From Tissierellales bacterium (lineage in GTDB: Bacteria > Bacillota > Clostridia > Tissierellales > Tissierellaceae), in contig JASLAT010000005.1 of assembly GCA_030146915.1 (NCBI GenBank), positions 62,001 to 126,000 of the forward strand: DNA of 64,000 nucleotides, in the 5' to 3' direction. This document shows positions 43,584-52,842 of the stretch, piece after piece. The notes under the pieces are model-generated. The model was not told where the DNA came from. It made no database searches and saw nothing but the letters and a program-made list of their open reading frames with translations. Made by a program: the position numbers and the translations under genes. The first letter of the stretch is position 1; each line of letters opens with the position of its first letter.

Positions 43584-44198
43584 ATGATTAATTATATTTG
43601 GGCTGGTTTATTAATTATAGGAATAATAGTTGGAATATTTACAGGAAATATAGAAGAGGTTACACAGGCTTTATTTGATGGAGCGAATTCAGGGGTAGAA
43701 ATATCCTTAGGACTTATAGGGGTAATGGCTTTTTGGTTGGGTTTGATGAATGTAGCGGAAGAATCAGGGGTTGTAGATAAAATAGCTAATTTTGTGAGAC
43801 CACTTTTAGTAAAACTTTTCCCAGATATACCAGAGGACCATCCGGCTATGGGAGCTATAGTAATGAATGTAGCAGCTAATATGTTAGGACTAGGAGATGC
43901 AGCTACTCCTTTAGGTATAAGAGCCATGAAGGAACTACAGGAATTAAATGAGGAAAAAGACACAGCTAGTAATGCTATGGTTACATTTTTAGCTATAAAT
44001 ACCTCATCAGTTATGCTTATACCTGCAACAACTGTAGCAGTATTAGCTGCAGCAGGATCAAAAAATCCTACAGAAATTATAGGACCTACTTTAATAGCTA
44101 CAAGTTTATCAACTATAGCTGCAGTTTTAGCAGCAAAAATTTTAGAGAAAAAGGACAAATATAATTATAAATTAGCTAGTAAGAAGGAGGAAAAGTAA
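43584..44198 (+). CDS. spmA: SpmA-type membrane protein (nucleoside-recognition domain family)
   Basis: 204 residues with about five membrane segments. GVEISLGLIGVMAFWLGLMNVAEESG and MNVAANMLGLGDAATPLGIRAM are hallmarks of SpmA. Bacillus SpmA/SpmB affect spore-core dehydration, but related pairs (YjiH/YjiG of E. coli, beside isoaspartyl dipeptidase iadA) sit with peptidases and look like transporters. Here the pair stands between a decarboxylase and an LD-carboxypeptidase, so a transport role in amino-acid or peptide use is more likely than sporulation. Confidence 0.88.
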   Translation: MINYIWAGLLIIGIIVGIFTGNIEEVTQALFDGANSGVEISLGLIGVMAFWLGLMNVAEESGVVDKIANFVRPLLVKLFPDIPEDHPAMGAIVMNVAANMLGLGDAATPLGIRAMKELQELNEEKDTASNAMVTFLAINTSSVMLIPATTVAVLAAAGSKNPTEIIGPTLIATSLSTIAAVLAAKILEKKDKYNYKLASKKEEK

Positions 44199-44728
44199 TG
44201 TTTATATCCATAGTTGAAGCTTTATCAATATATGCTATACCGATTGTAGTTCTTATATTCGTATCTTATGGTTTATTTAAAAAAATCAAAGTTTATGAGG
44301 TTTTTACAGAAGGTGCTAAAGAAGGTTTTAACACAGCAATTAGAATAATTCCTTTTGTTGTGGCTATGATGACAGCATCTAGTGTATTTAGGGCATCAGG
44401 AGCAATGGATATTATAGGTAGGGCAATTTCTCCAGTAACAGATTTACTTAAAATTCCAGTAGAGGTTCTTCCTTTAGCTCTAGTAAGACCTTTAGGTGGT
44501 TCAAGAGGTGTTATGACAGAAATAGTAAACAGCTATGGACCACAATCATTAATTGGTAGGACGGTATCTGTTATGATGGGATCAACTGATACGACTTTTT
44601 ATATACTATCGGTATACTTTGGTTCAGTAGCTATTAAGAAGCATAGACATGCTGTTAGTGTGGGTTTGATAGGGGATTTAGTTGGAATGTTATCAGCTAT
44701 TTATATAACTAGGATATTTTTCTTATAG
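44198..44728 (+). CDS. spmB: SpmB-type membrane protein
   Basis: 176 residues, about five membrane segments. Overlaps spmA by one base (TAATG). FTEGAKEGFNTAIRIIPFVVAMMTA and PLALVRPLGGSRGVMTEI ... GSTDTTFYILSVYFGSVAIKKHRHA are typical of SpmB. Works as a pair with SpmA in the membrane; see that entry for the functional argument. Confidence 0.9.
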   Translation: MFISIVEALSIYAIPIVVLIFVSYGLFKKIKVYEVFTEGAKEGFNTAIRIIPFVVAMMTASSVFRASGAMDIIGRAISPVTDLLKIPVEVLPLALVRPLGGSRGVMTEIVNSYGPQSLIGRTVSVMMGSTDTTFYILSVYFGSVAIKKHRHAVSVGLIGDLVGMLSAIYITRIFFL

Positions 44729-44736
44729 GAGGAAAT

Positions 44737-45672
44737 ATGGATAAAGTTAAAAAAGTTAAGGCACTTGAAATAGGAGATACTATTGGAATAGTATCTCCAG
44801 CTAGTGGTACTAATAGAGAAGAAGTTGATAAGATGAAAAGTTTAATAGAATCTTATGGTTTTAAAGTAAAAATGGGAAAGAGTCCTTATGAAAAAAGAGG
44901 GTATCTTTCAGGAGATGATAAAGTAAGGGCAGAAGATATAAATAATATGTTTGAAGATAAGGAAGTTGATGGGATTTTCTGTGCAAGAGGAGGTTATGGT
45001 AGCCCTAGAATTTTAGATTTATTAGATTATGAATTAATTAGTAATAATCCTAAAGTTTTTTTAGGATATAGTGATATTACTGCTTTGCATACAGCTTTTA
45101 ATCAGCTTTGTAATATGGTTACCTTTCATGGACCAATGGGTACTTCTGATATGATTCATGATTTTTCTGAGCAATCAAAGGAAAGTTTACTTAAGGCTGT
45201 GATGAAAAAAAGAGAAAATTATAACTTAGATAATATTGATCAGTCAAAACTTAAGGTACTGTCTTCAGGAAAGGCAGAAGGTAAGCTAGTAGGAGGAAAT
45301 TTATCTCTAATAGCAGATACAATAGGAACAAAATATGCTTTAGATACTAGGGGAAAGATTTTGTTTTTAGAAGAAATAGAAGAAGAACCTAGGAACATAG
45401 ATAGAATGTTAAATCAACTTAGATTGTCAGGTTTATTAGATAATGCAGAAGCTATAATATTGGGAAATTTTAAAGATTGTCTTCCTAAGAAAAAGGATAG
45501 CCTAACCTTGGATGAGGTCTTTAATGATTACCTAGCAGATCTAAATAAGCCTGTTGTTTCGAATTTTCAAGCAGGTCACTGTGAACCTACTCTTACTCTA
45601 CCTTTTATGGTTGATGCAGTTGTAGATACTTATAAAGGAATTATTAAAATAACAGAAAATTCTTTAATATAG
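44737..45672 (+). CDS. ldcA: LD-carboxypeptidase (S66 family)
   Basis: 311 residues. GIVSPASGTNREE at the N terminus, FCARGGYGSPRILDLLDYE with the catalytic serine loop, GYSDITALHTA, and C-terminal EEIEEEPRNIDRML and FQAGHCEPTLTLP supplying the catalytic Glu and His. Cleaves the L,D-bond releasing D-alanine from murein tetrapeptides; some S66 enzymes instead cut peptide antibiotics such as microcin C (MccF). Within this island the murein-peptide role is the best fit. AGGAGG before ATG, last gene of the sigma-54 unit. Confidence 0.88.
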   Translation: MDKVKKVKALEIGDTIGIVSPASGTNREEVDKMKSLIESYGFKVKMGKSPYEKRGYLSGDDKVRAEDINNMFEDKEVDGIFCARGGYGSPRILDLLDYELISNNPKVFLGYSDITALHTAFNQLCNMVTFHGPMGTSDMIHDFSEQSKESLLKAVMKKRENYNLDNIDQSKLKVLSSGKAEGKLVGGNLSLIADTIGTKYALDTRGKILFLEEIEEEPRNIDRMLNQLRLSGLLDNAEAIILGNFKDCLPKKKDSLTLDEVFNDYLADLNKPVVSNFQAGHCEPTLTLPFMVDAVVDTYKGIIKITENSLI

Positions 45673-45714
45673 TCTATTCTTAGTGTTATAATATATATAA
45701 ACTCTAAGGCAAGG

Positions 45715-47580
45715 ATGAGATATTATATGATACTGGATGAAAATAAATATATAAAAATCTTCACAGATATGATGAGCGAGGGTTTTATAGTTATAGATAA
45801 GCAAGGTATAATACAAATATATAATAAGAGGGCAATGGAGATATTTAAAATAAACCAAAGCCTTGATAAAAGCCACCCTTCTGGAAAATTAGAGAAGGGT
45901 GATATTATTATTATTGCAAATAATTCTTTAGGTCAAGATGATGGAGGTTTAAAAGGAGAAGACTTATCACTTTTAGGTTTAGAAAATATTGATATAAATG
46001 AAGGAGATGCCTTTATAGCTATAGGTCAATATAGATATAAGGGCATAGAGCCGATTTTTATAAAACGAGATAGAAAATATAAAAATGGGCTCTTAAGCTA
46101 TAGTGGTTTAGTAAAAAATATTGGAGTTGATTCTGATATAGATTTTGCTAATAGATTAATTAGAATTAGAGTAGAAGATGAGAGTTATGAAATAAAATAT
46201 AATAATTCAATAGGACATATGGTTGTATTAGATAGGGTTACAAAAGATGTTAAATTTTTTCAGCATTATGGATATACAGCTAGGGATGAATCAATAAAAA
46301 ATATATTAAAAGGTAAAAAGTATTTAGATAAGGGAAAAAATAGTAGCGACTTTAAGTTAATAGGCAAGAATATAAAAGAGGTAAATAGGAGCAACTATAT
46401 TATAGATGAGTTTTTAAATATAGCTAGTGGAGCAAAGAGAAGAGTTATATCTAAAAAAGAGGAGATAAATGGAATTCAAACCTTATGTAGCATAGTTCCA
46501 GTAAGCGATAAGGGAAATTTATTAGGAGCCGCACTAAAAGTAGAAGATATAACTGATATAGAGGAAACTAAACATGAAAGAGATCAAGCTTTTATAAAAT
46601 TAAAGAAAGCGGAAGATAAGCTATATGAAGATAATTTACTAAATAAAGCTTTTAAAAATTTCATCGGAGAGAGTAAAGAAATATTAGAGGTAAAACGTCT
46701 AGCTTATAGGGCATCTAGGTCCAAATCTAACTTACTATTGTTAGGAGAGAGTGGTACTGGTAAAAGTTATTTGGCTAAACTTATTCATAAAAATAGTGAA
46801 TTTAGTAGGGGACCTTTTATAAGTGTAAATTGCGGTGCAATTGCAGAAAATCTTTTAGAATCAGAGTTATTTGGATATGAAGAAGGGGCTTTTACTGGTG
46901 CTAGTAAAAGAGGAAAAAAAGGTTATTTTGAAATTGCAGATGGTGGTAGTTTATTTTTAGATGAAATAGCAGAAATTCCAGTTAGTTTACAGGCTAAATT
47001 ACTAGAAAGTATTCAAAGCAAGACTTTTTATAGGGTAGGAGGAAGTAAGAAAATTAAGGTAAATGTAAGAATTATTACTGCTACTAATAAAAATTTAGAA
47101 GAGGAAATCCTAGCGGGTAGATTTAGGGAAGATCTTTATTATAGGATAAATGTTTTGCCTATAATGATTCCTTCTTTAAGGGAGAGAAAGGAAGATATTA
47201 GTCAGTTGGTTAATATATTACTACCTAGAATTTCTAAAGAACTTGGTTTATCTAGGAAGGAACTGTCGCCTGAGGCTATGAAGAAATTATACTTGCATTC
47301 ATGGCCGGGAAACATAAGGGAGCTTGAAAATGTTTTAGAAAGAGCTGTAAATTTAACAGATCATAATTTAATATTAAGTCAAGATATAGTCCTTAATGAA
47401 GATTTTGATGATATAGAAGAAGATAAAAAAAGTTTTCAGGAGTTAGTAGCTTTATCAGAAAAAAGAATAATAAGACAAACCCTTAATATTTATAAGGGGG
47501 ACAAACAAAAGGCTATGAAATCATTAGAGATGAGTAGAAGTAATTTTTATAAAAAACTAAAAGATTATGATTTAAACTAG
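45715..47580 (+). CDS. Sigma-54-dependent activator, PAS-AAA+-Fis
   Basis: 621 residues. PAS sensor (MMSEGFIVIDKQGIIQIYN), the same GDIIIIANNSLGQDDG segment as its paralogue at 38837, a second sensory domain, then AAA+ with Walker A GESGTGKS at 344-351, GAFTGA at 391-396, SLFLDEIAEIP, and ATNKNLEEEILAGRFREDLYYRINV, and a C-terminal Fis helix-turn-helix (AMKSLEMSRSNFYKKLKDY). Fully equipped to remodel sigma-54 polymerase; the promoter at 42223-42239 is its obvious target. No receiver domain, so it senses a ligand directly. An alternative start ATG is at 45727. The dipeptidase follows after 8 bp. Confidence 0.93.
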   Translation: MRYYMILDENKYIKIFTDMMSEGFIVIDKQGIIQIYNKRAMEIFKINQSLDKSHPSGKLEKGDIIIIANNSLGQDDGGLKGEDLSLLGLENIDINEGDAFIAIGQYRYKGIEPIFIKRDRKYKNGLLSYSGLVKNIGVDSDIDFANRLIRIRVEDESYEIKYNNSIGHMVVLDRVTKDVKFFQHYGYTARDESIKNILKGKKYLDKGKNSSDFKLIGKNIKEVNRSNYIIDEFLNIASGAKRRVISKKEEINGIQTLCSIVPVSDKGNLLGAALKVEDITDIEETKHERDQAFIKLKKAEDKLYEDNLLNKAFKNFIGESKEILEVKRLAYRASRSKSNLLLLGESGTGKSYLAKLIHKNSEFSRGPFISVNCGAIAENLLESELFGYEEGAFTGASKRGKKGYFEIADGGSLFLDEIAEIPVSLQAKLLESIQSKTFYRVGGSKKIKVNVRIITATNKNLEEEILAGRFREDLYYRINVLPIMIPSLRERKEDISQLVNILLPRISKELGLSRKELSPEAMKKLYLHSWPGNIRELENVLERAVNLTDHNLILSQDIVLNEDFDDIEEDKKSFQELVALSEKRIIRQTLNIYKGDKQKAMKSLEMSRSNFYKKLKDYDLN

Positions 47581-47588
47581 GAGGAAAT

Positions 47589-48833
47589 ATGAAAATAATA
47601 ATGGATGGTCATAACGATACCATAATGCACCTTATAGATGAAGAAAGTTTACTAGTAAATAAAGATTTATCAGATAAGTTAGATTTACATATAACTTTAG
47701 ATAAGTTGGAAAGCTCAGGACTAAATGCTCCAATTTTTGCAGCTTTTACAGAGGGCTATTACGACAATGAGGTTTTAGTAGATAAATCATTATCTAAAAC
47801 TTTAAGTATTATTAATGGTCTATATCACAATATAGAGATAAATAAAGATAGAATGGCCTTAGCTAGGAATCCTGAAGAAATTTTAAAAATTATAGCTATG
47901 GATAAAGTAGCTGCGTTACTATCTATTGAAGGAGCATATTTTATAAATGAAAGTAACTATGTAGATATTCTAAAGCAAATGGATGATCTTTCGGTAAGCT
48001 TAATAGGACTAACTTGGAATTATTCAAACAATTTAGCTCAGGGGGTTGCAGGAGTTTATTCTGATGCTAAGACTAAGTCTTTTAAAGGTCTTAGTAAATT
48101 AGGAAAAGAGACTCTTAAAATTATGGAAAACTTAGGAATTTTGGTAGATGTTTCTCATATAAGTGAAGAGAGTTTTTATGATATAGCTAAAATTACAAAT
48201 TTACCATTGATTGCTAGTCATTCTGGTGTTTATAATTTAAGAAGTCATAGAAGGAATTTAAAGGATGAGCAGTTAAAACTTATTGCTAAATCTAATGGTC
48301 TAGTAGGTGTGGTTTTAGCAGATAGTTTTTTATCAGAGTCCAATTCAACATTAAAAGATTATATAGATCATATAGATTATATAGTTAAACTAGTAGGAAT
48401 AGATCATGTGGCATTAGGATCTGATTTTGATGGTGCTAAGCTACCAGAGGATTTAAAAGATTCATCAGAGCTTAATAAAATATTTGAACTTCTTAAAAAA
48501 TCAGGATATAGTCAGGAAGATTTAGAAAAAATAGCATATAAAAATTTTTTTAGAGTATTAAATTTAGCTCAAAGGAGAAAAAAGATTTCTAAAAAATTAA
48601 ATGCAAGTGTGGATATGGATATAGGTAATAAAATAAAATTTAAGATAAATGATGAAGTTTTTAAGTTTAGACTAATAGTAAATGGAAGAGAAATAGAAAG
48701 TTTTAAGCCCCAAATAGGCAAGGAATACAGTTTCTTCTCCAAATTTAATTTAGAAAAATTTTCTCTTGTAAGCTTGGAGTTTTCAAAATATGATGCTGTT
48801 GATAGGTATACTTATATAAATTACCAGGGATAA
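47589..48833 (+). CDS. Renal-dipeptidase-type (M19) dipeptidase with C-terminal extension
   Basis: 414 residues. M19 zinc peptidase motifs: MDGHNDTIMHL (HxD), LLSIEGAYFI (bridging glutamate), LVDVSHISEESF, IASHSGVYNLRSHRRNL and VALGSDFDGAKLP. M19 enzymes cleave a wide range of dipeptides including those with a C-terminal D-residue, which fits cell-wall dipeptides. After about residue 340 a further 70 residues form a separate strand-rich segment not usual for bacterial M19. AGGAGG stands within the 3' end of the regulator unit. Confidence 0.9.
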   Translation: MKIIMDGHNDTIMHLIDEESLLVNKDLSDKLDLHITLDKLESSGLNAPIFAAFTEGYYDNEVLVDKSLSKTLSIINGLYHNIEINKDRMALARNPEEILKIIAMDKVAALLSIEGAYFINESNYVDILKQMDDLSVSLIGLTWNYSNNLAQGVAGVYSDAKTKSFKGLSKLGKETLKIMENLGILVDVSHISEESFYDIAKITNLPLIASHSGVYNLRSHRRNLKDEQLKLIAKSNGLVGVVLADSFLSESNSTLKDYIDHIDYIVKLVGIDHVALGSDFDGAKLPEDLKDSSELNKIFELLKKSGYSQEDLEKIAYKNFFRVLNLAQRRKKISKKLNASVDMDIGNKIKFKINDEVFKFRLIVNGREIESFKPQIGKEYSFFSKFNLEKFSLVSLEFSKYDAVDRYTYINYQG

Positions 48834-48914
48834 TCTTCTTATAATGATGAAATCTTAATCTTAATAGTATATAATATCTATAGTTAGAGACTATTTTAAA
48901 TAGGAAGGGATATT

Positions 48915-49868
48915 ATGAAAAAATTAAAAAGACTACTCATAGTGATAGTAGGTTCTTGTTTGTTACTATCGCTTTCGGCGTGCAACGATATAAAAAATGA
49001 CACTGAAGCTCAGACTACTCTTTTAGAAGAGGATCAAGAAAAGCTAGATAGAGAAAAGATAGTTGAAATTATGGAAACCTTTGCAAAGTTAGAATCAGAA
49101 GGTAATTATAATAAAATTTATAAGTATATAGATGAAAATGCTAAGATTGTGGGAAAGGAAAAAGCTAGTAAAATGGTTCTATCCTTAGAAGATATCCTGG
49201 AAAAAAATATATATACTTATGAAGAGAAGCTAAATAGTCAAGAGAACTTTAAAGAAATAAGTTCATTAAGTGATGAAAGTATATTTTTAAATGAGAAAAA
49301 CATTCATACTTTAGCTAATAAGGATCTTGAGAAGTTAATATCTAATATTTTAGATTCAGGTTATAAAATTAGGCTTGGAGAAAATAAAATCCATGTTAGT
49401 GTTAACTATGATGAATTGCTAAAGTTTGGACCAGATAGTTTAGAGTCAACTTCAAACTACTTAAATATAATGGCTAATTATATTGATAATCCAAATATAA
49501 TTAATGGACAAATAAGCCTTAGTTATGATGAATTGGCAGCTAGAGTTATGAAATTAGAAAGTTTTATTACAGAATATCCAGAATCATCGAGAAGAGAAGA
49601 CATATTAAAACTTTACAGACAGTCTTTAACAGACTACCTAATAGGAAGTGAAAAAACTCCCATATCTAATAATGGAGGTTTAAATAAAGATTTATTAAAT
49701 AGTTATAAAAATACATCCAAACTAAAGGAAGGTATTAGTCCAGCAATAATTAGAAAGTACCTATCTTTAATTACAGATGAAAATATTTTATCTAAGGATG
49801 ATAGAGATGTTTACATACTATCTTTGATAAATGAAGCATTATCATATATTGAAGAAAAGGTATGGTAG
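48915..49868 (+). CDS. Lipoprotein of unknown function
   Basis: 317 residues. Lipobox LSAC, lipidated Cys23. The mature part is charged and mostly helical, with no recognisable catalytic motif. The middle stretch (SYDELAARVMKLESFITEYPESSRREDILKLYRQSLTDYL) resembles tetratricopeptide-like helical pairs. AGGAAGGGA before the ATG. Not clearly part of the peptide island; fni follows after 56 bp. Confidence 0.78.
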   Translation: MKKLKRLLIVIVGSCLLLSLSACNDIKNDTEAQTTLLEEDQEKLDREKIVEIMETFAKLESEGNYNKIYKYIDENAKIVGKEKASKMVLSLEDILEKNIYTYEEKLNSQENFKEISSLSDESIFLNEKNIHTLANKDLEKLISNILDSGYKIRLGENKIHVSVNYDELLKFGPDSLESTSNYLNIMANYIDNPNIINGQISLSYDELAARVMKLESFITEYPESSRREDILKLYRQSLTDYLIGSEKTPISNNGGLNKDLLNSYKNTSKLKEGISPAIIRKYLSLITDENILSKDDRDVYILSLINEALSYIEEKVW

Positions 49869-49924
49869 TTAGGATTATTTGAGATATTACTATATTCTAG
49901 ACAGTTTAGGTAGAGGTGTAAAAG

Positions 49925-50947
49925 ATGAGAAAATTAAGAAAAAAAGAACATGTTGAGAACTATTTAAGGACTATGTACGAAGGAGATACTCTATTAGGAG
50001 ATGTATTTTTATCAAACAACTCCTTACCAGGTCTAAACTTTGATGACATATCAACAAAAGTAAAGTTTTTAGATAAGGAAATAAACTATCCTGTAATGAT
50101 TAATGCAATGACAGGAGGGTCTGAATTTACAGAGAGTATCAATAGGGACTTGGCTAAATTAGCTAAGAAATTTAAAATACCAATAGCAGTTGGATCCCAA
50201 ACTATAGCTTTATGTGAGGGAGAAGAGGAATGTATAAATTCCTTTAGTGTTGTTAGGGATATTGTAGGTGAGGATGGTATAGTTATATCAAATTTATCTG
50301 CAAGTGCTTCTTTAGAAGAGTGTCAGGAGGCTTTAGATTTAGTAGATGGTGATGCTATACAGCTGCATCTTAATCCCGGACAAGAAATAGTTATGGCAGA
50401 AGGAGATAGAGACTTTAGAGGCATATTAGATAATATAGAACATATAAGCAATAATATAGATAAGCCTTTAATTGTAAAAGAAGTGGGTCTTGGTATATCT
50501 CAGGAAGTTGCTAATAAGCTTTATAATGTAGGAGTAAAGTATATAGATATATCAGGAAGTGGTGGAACTAACTTTATAGAGATAGAAAATTTAAGAAATA
50601 GAGATATCGATCTATCAGAACTTTATTGTTGGGGTATACCTACTGCTATGTCTATTATAAAGGCAAAGGAAGTAGCAGAAGATATTTGTATAATAGGCAG
50701 TGGTGGGATAAGAAATAGTTTAGATATTGTTAAGGCAATAGTTTTAGGAGCTGATATTACAGGCATTGCTGGCGAATTAATTTCTTATTTACTTCATGGT
50801 GGCTATGAAACGGCAGATAAATATTTAGAAACTACTATGTACAAGCTTAAGGTAATTATGCTTTTACTAGGTAAGGCTACAATTGATGAGTTGAAAGATA
50901 CAGAATATATTGTTAAGGGTCAACTTAAGGACTTATTAGAAGGCTAG
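49925..50947 (+). CDS. fni: Type 2 isopentenyl-diphosphate delta-isomerase
   Basis: 340 residues, FMN-dependent IPP/DMAPP isomerase. RKKEHVENYL at the N terminus, MINAMTGGSE, GSQTIALCEG, LHLNPGQE, VKEVGLGIS, ISGSGGTNFIEIE and IGSGGIRNSLDI are the flavin and substrate motifs. Interconverts isopentenyl and dimethylallyl diphosphate for isoprenoid synthesis. AGAGGTG before the ATG; a hairpin terminator overlaps its stop. Confidence 0.93.
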   Translation: MRKLRKKEHVENYLRTMYEGDTLLGDVFLSNNSLPGLNFDDISTKVKFLDKEINYPVMINAMTGGSEFTESINRDLAKLAKKFKIPIAVGSQTIALCEGEEECINSFSVVRDIVGEDGIVISNLSASASLEECQEALDLVDGDAIQLHLNPGQEIVMAEGDRDFRGILDNIEHISNNIDKPLIVKEVGLGISQEVANKLYNVGVKYIDISGSGGTNFIEIENLRNRDIDLSELYCWGIPTAMSIIKAKEVAEDICIIGSGGIRNSLDIVKAIVLGADITGIAGELISYLLHGGYETADKYLETTMYKLKVIMLLLGKATIDELKDTEYIVKGQLKDLLEG

Positions 50948-50967
50948 AATTTATTCTAGTCTTTTTT
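50942..50967 (+). terminator. Terminator overlapping the fni stop codon
   Basis: Nine-base arms GGCTAGAAT and ATTCTAGTC (one G-T pair) with TT loop, then TTTTTT; the TAG stop is in the 5' arm. birA's ribosome site follows at once, so some read-through is probable. Confidence 0.65.
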
Positions 50968-50980
50968 ATTAGGAGGTAAT

Positions 50981-51958
50981 ATGAAGGATAAAGTATTAGA
51001 AATTTTAAAAAGGGAAGAAGATTATATCTCAGGTCAAAAGATATCAGATAGTTTTAATATGACTAGATCTGCTATTTGGAAGCATATAAATAAGTTAAAA
51101 GAGGAAGGTTATGAAATAGAATCCTCACCAAGATTAGGTTATAGGCTAGTAAATAGTCCTGATAGACTTAGCTATGCAGAGTTAGCAACTGGCCTTAAAA
51201 CTAAGTATATAGGAAGAGATGTATTATATCTAGATACTGTAGACTCAACTAATAAATTAATGAAAGAGATGGCAAAAGATAAAGAAGAAGGATTTATAAT
51301 CGTTAGTGAGGAGCAGACTTTAGGTAGAGGGAGAATGGGAAGAGATTGGATATCTCCAAAAAACAAAGGAATATATTTTAGTCTTTTATTAAAACCAAAG
51401 TTACATCCTATTTATGCAAGCAGAACAACCCTAATAGCAGCAGCGGCATTAGTATTAGCTTTAGAAGAATTAGGTATAAAAGCTGGTATTAAATGGCCAA
51501 ATGATGTACTTATAAATAAGAAAAAAATATCAGGAATACTAACAGAAATGAAAGGAGATATAGACTACTTAGATTATATAGTAGTAGGTATAGGAATTAA
51601 TGTAAACTTAGATAGTAAAGATATACCAAAACAATTAAAGTCTAGAGCCAGCTCTATAAAAATAGAAAGTAAAGAAGTAAAAAGAAAGGAACTTTTAAGT
51701 AGATTTTTAAATAATTTTGAACTTTTATATGATGAATTTAAATTAGATGCTAGTATGAATAAAGCTTTAGAGGTTAATAGAGCTTACAGTGAGGTTTTAG
51801 GAAAAGATATAAAAGTGATAGGTCCTAAAGATAGTTATCAAGCTAAGGCTTTAGATTTTTTAGAGGATGGACAGCTGTTAGTAGAGAAAAAAGATGGTAG
51901 TAAAGAGAAATTATACTCTGGTGAAATTTCTGTAAGAGGGTTAGATGGTTATATATAA
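50981..51958 (+). CDS. birA: Bifunctional biotin-protein ligase / biotin repressor BirA
   Basis: 325 residues. An N-terminal winged helix (about 1-60, SDSFNMTRSAIWKHINKLKEEGYEIES) shows it is the regulator type. Catalytic domain: VDSTNKLMKE, EQTLGRGRMGRDW (biotinyl-AMP loop), IKWPNDVLINKKKISGILTE and GIGINVN. A C-terminal SH3-like domain ends the protein. Joins biotin to carboxylase carrier proteins and represses biotin genes. AGGAGGT before the ATG. Confidence 0.95.
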   Translation: MKDKVLEILKREEDYISGQKISDSFNMTRSAIWKHINKLKEEGYEIESSPRLGYRLVNSPDRLSYAELATGLKTKYIGRDVLYLDTVDSTNKLMKEMAKDKEEGFIIVSEEQTLGRGRMGRDWISPKNKGIYFSLLLKPKLHPIYASRTTLIAAAALVLALEELGIKAGIKWPNDVLINKKKISGILTEMKGDIDYLDYIVVGIGINVNLDSKDIPKQLKSRASSIKIESKEVKRKELLSRFLNNFELLYDEFKLDASMNKALEVNRAYSEVLGKDIKVIGPKDSYQAKALDFLEDGQLLVEKKDGSKEKLYSGEISVRGLDGYI

Positions 51959-51962
51959 TAGT

Positions 51963-51999
51963 AAAAAACAGCCTTAGTCAACTTTTGTTGACTGGCTGT
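51963..51999 (-). terminator. Terminator of the minus-strand TIM-barrel gene
   Basis: Stem of CAGCC plus AGTCAAC arms with a two-base bulge, loop of TTTT, and six T on the minus strand (A run 51963-51968). Confidence 0.7.
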
Positions 52000-52004
52000 A
52001 AAAT

Positions 52005-52685
52005 TTATTGCTTTTTATCAACTCTGTATTGTTGCATTATGCCTGCAAATATTTCAGAACTGCTTGGTGGTGTATAGGTTATAGCATTAGCACCTGCTTC
52101 AATAGTTTCTAAGATAGACTCTTCAGTAGGACCTCCAGTTGCTATTATAGGAACCTTATCACCAAATTTTTCTCTAAGCATTTTAACAACAAGAGTGGTG
52201 TTAGATCCACCTGAAACATTGAATATTTTAGCGCCTGCTTTTAATTTACCTTCGAAATCATCATGTCTTGATGCTATAGTAGCGATTATAGGAATATCCA
52301 GAACGCTGCTCATTTCTGCGATTACTTCATTAGATGTGGGAGCGTTTACCACAACCCCATAGGCCCCTAAAAGTTCAGCTTGCATAGCAATTGCTACTGA
52401 TCTCTTTCCTGTTGTTAATCCTCCACCAACTCCTACAAATACAGGTACAGGTGAAGTCTCTATTATTGCCTGAGTAATAGATAATTGTGGTGTAAAAGGG
52501 TAGACAGCCATTATGGAACTGGCGTTACTATTTTTTATTATAGCCACATCTGTAGTAAACAATAGTGATTTAATTCTTTTTCCTAGAATTTTAATTCCAC
52601 TGGCCTTATAAATAGCCTCTGGAATCACGATACTTCTAGATCTTAATGTAGTTTTAACTTCTGGTACAAATTTTTCTTTTTTCAT
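52005..52685 (-). CDS. HisA/HisF-like TIM-barrel protein of unknown function
   Basis: 227 residues from the ATG at 52683-52685 (GGGGGG upstream); a longer frame to 52718 has no ribosome site. Repeated strand-end glycine motifs (PVFVGVGGGLTTGKR, GAKIFNVSGGSNTT, IIATGGPTEESILETIEAGANAITYTPP) mark a phosphate-binding TIM barrel like HisA/HisF or ThiE. Relatives in Clostridia are vaguely called 'hydrolase'. No catalytic residues could be assigned. It stands alone. Confidence 0.72.
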   Translation of the reverse strand: MKKEKFVPEVKTTLRSRSIVIPEAIYKASGIKILGKRIKSLLFTTDVAIIKNSNASSIMAVYPFTPQLSITQAIIETSPVPVFVGVGGGLTTGKRSVAIAMQAELLGAYGVVVNAPTSNEVIAEMSSVLDIPIIATIASRHDDFEGKLKAGAKIFNVSGGSNTTLVVKMLREKFGDKVPIIATGGPTEESILETIEAGANAITYTPPSSSEIFAGIMQQYRVDKKQ

Positions 52686-52842
52686 GAAAATTCCCCCCTT
52701 TAATATTCCACTACCCATTATACAACAAAATAAAGAAAAAGCCCTAATAAAAACTTTATAAAGTATTAAAAAGATTAAAGTTTAAAATATGTTATAATAT
52801 ATATTAATACATTCGTCTATAATTTTATAAAGGAGTGGAGAT

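Noticed and set aside
43592..44158. 188-codon minus-strand frame opposite spmA
   Set aside because: Shadow of the clearly recognisable spmA; no ribosome site and no sensible protein.
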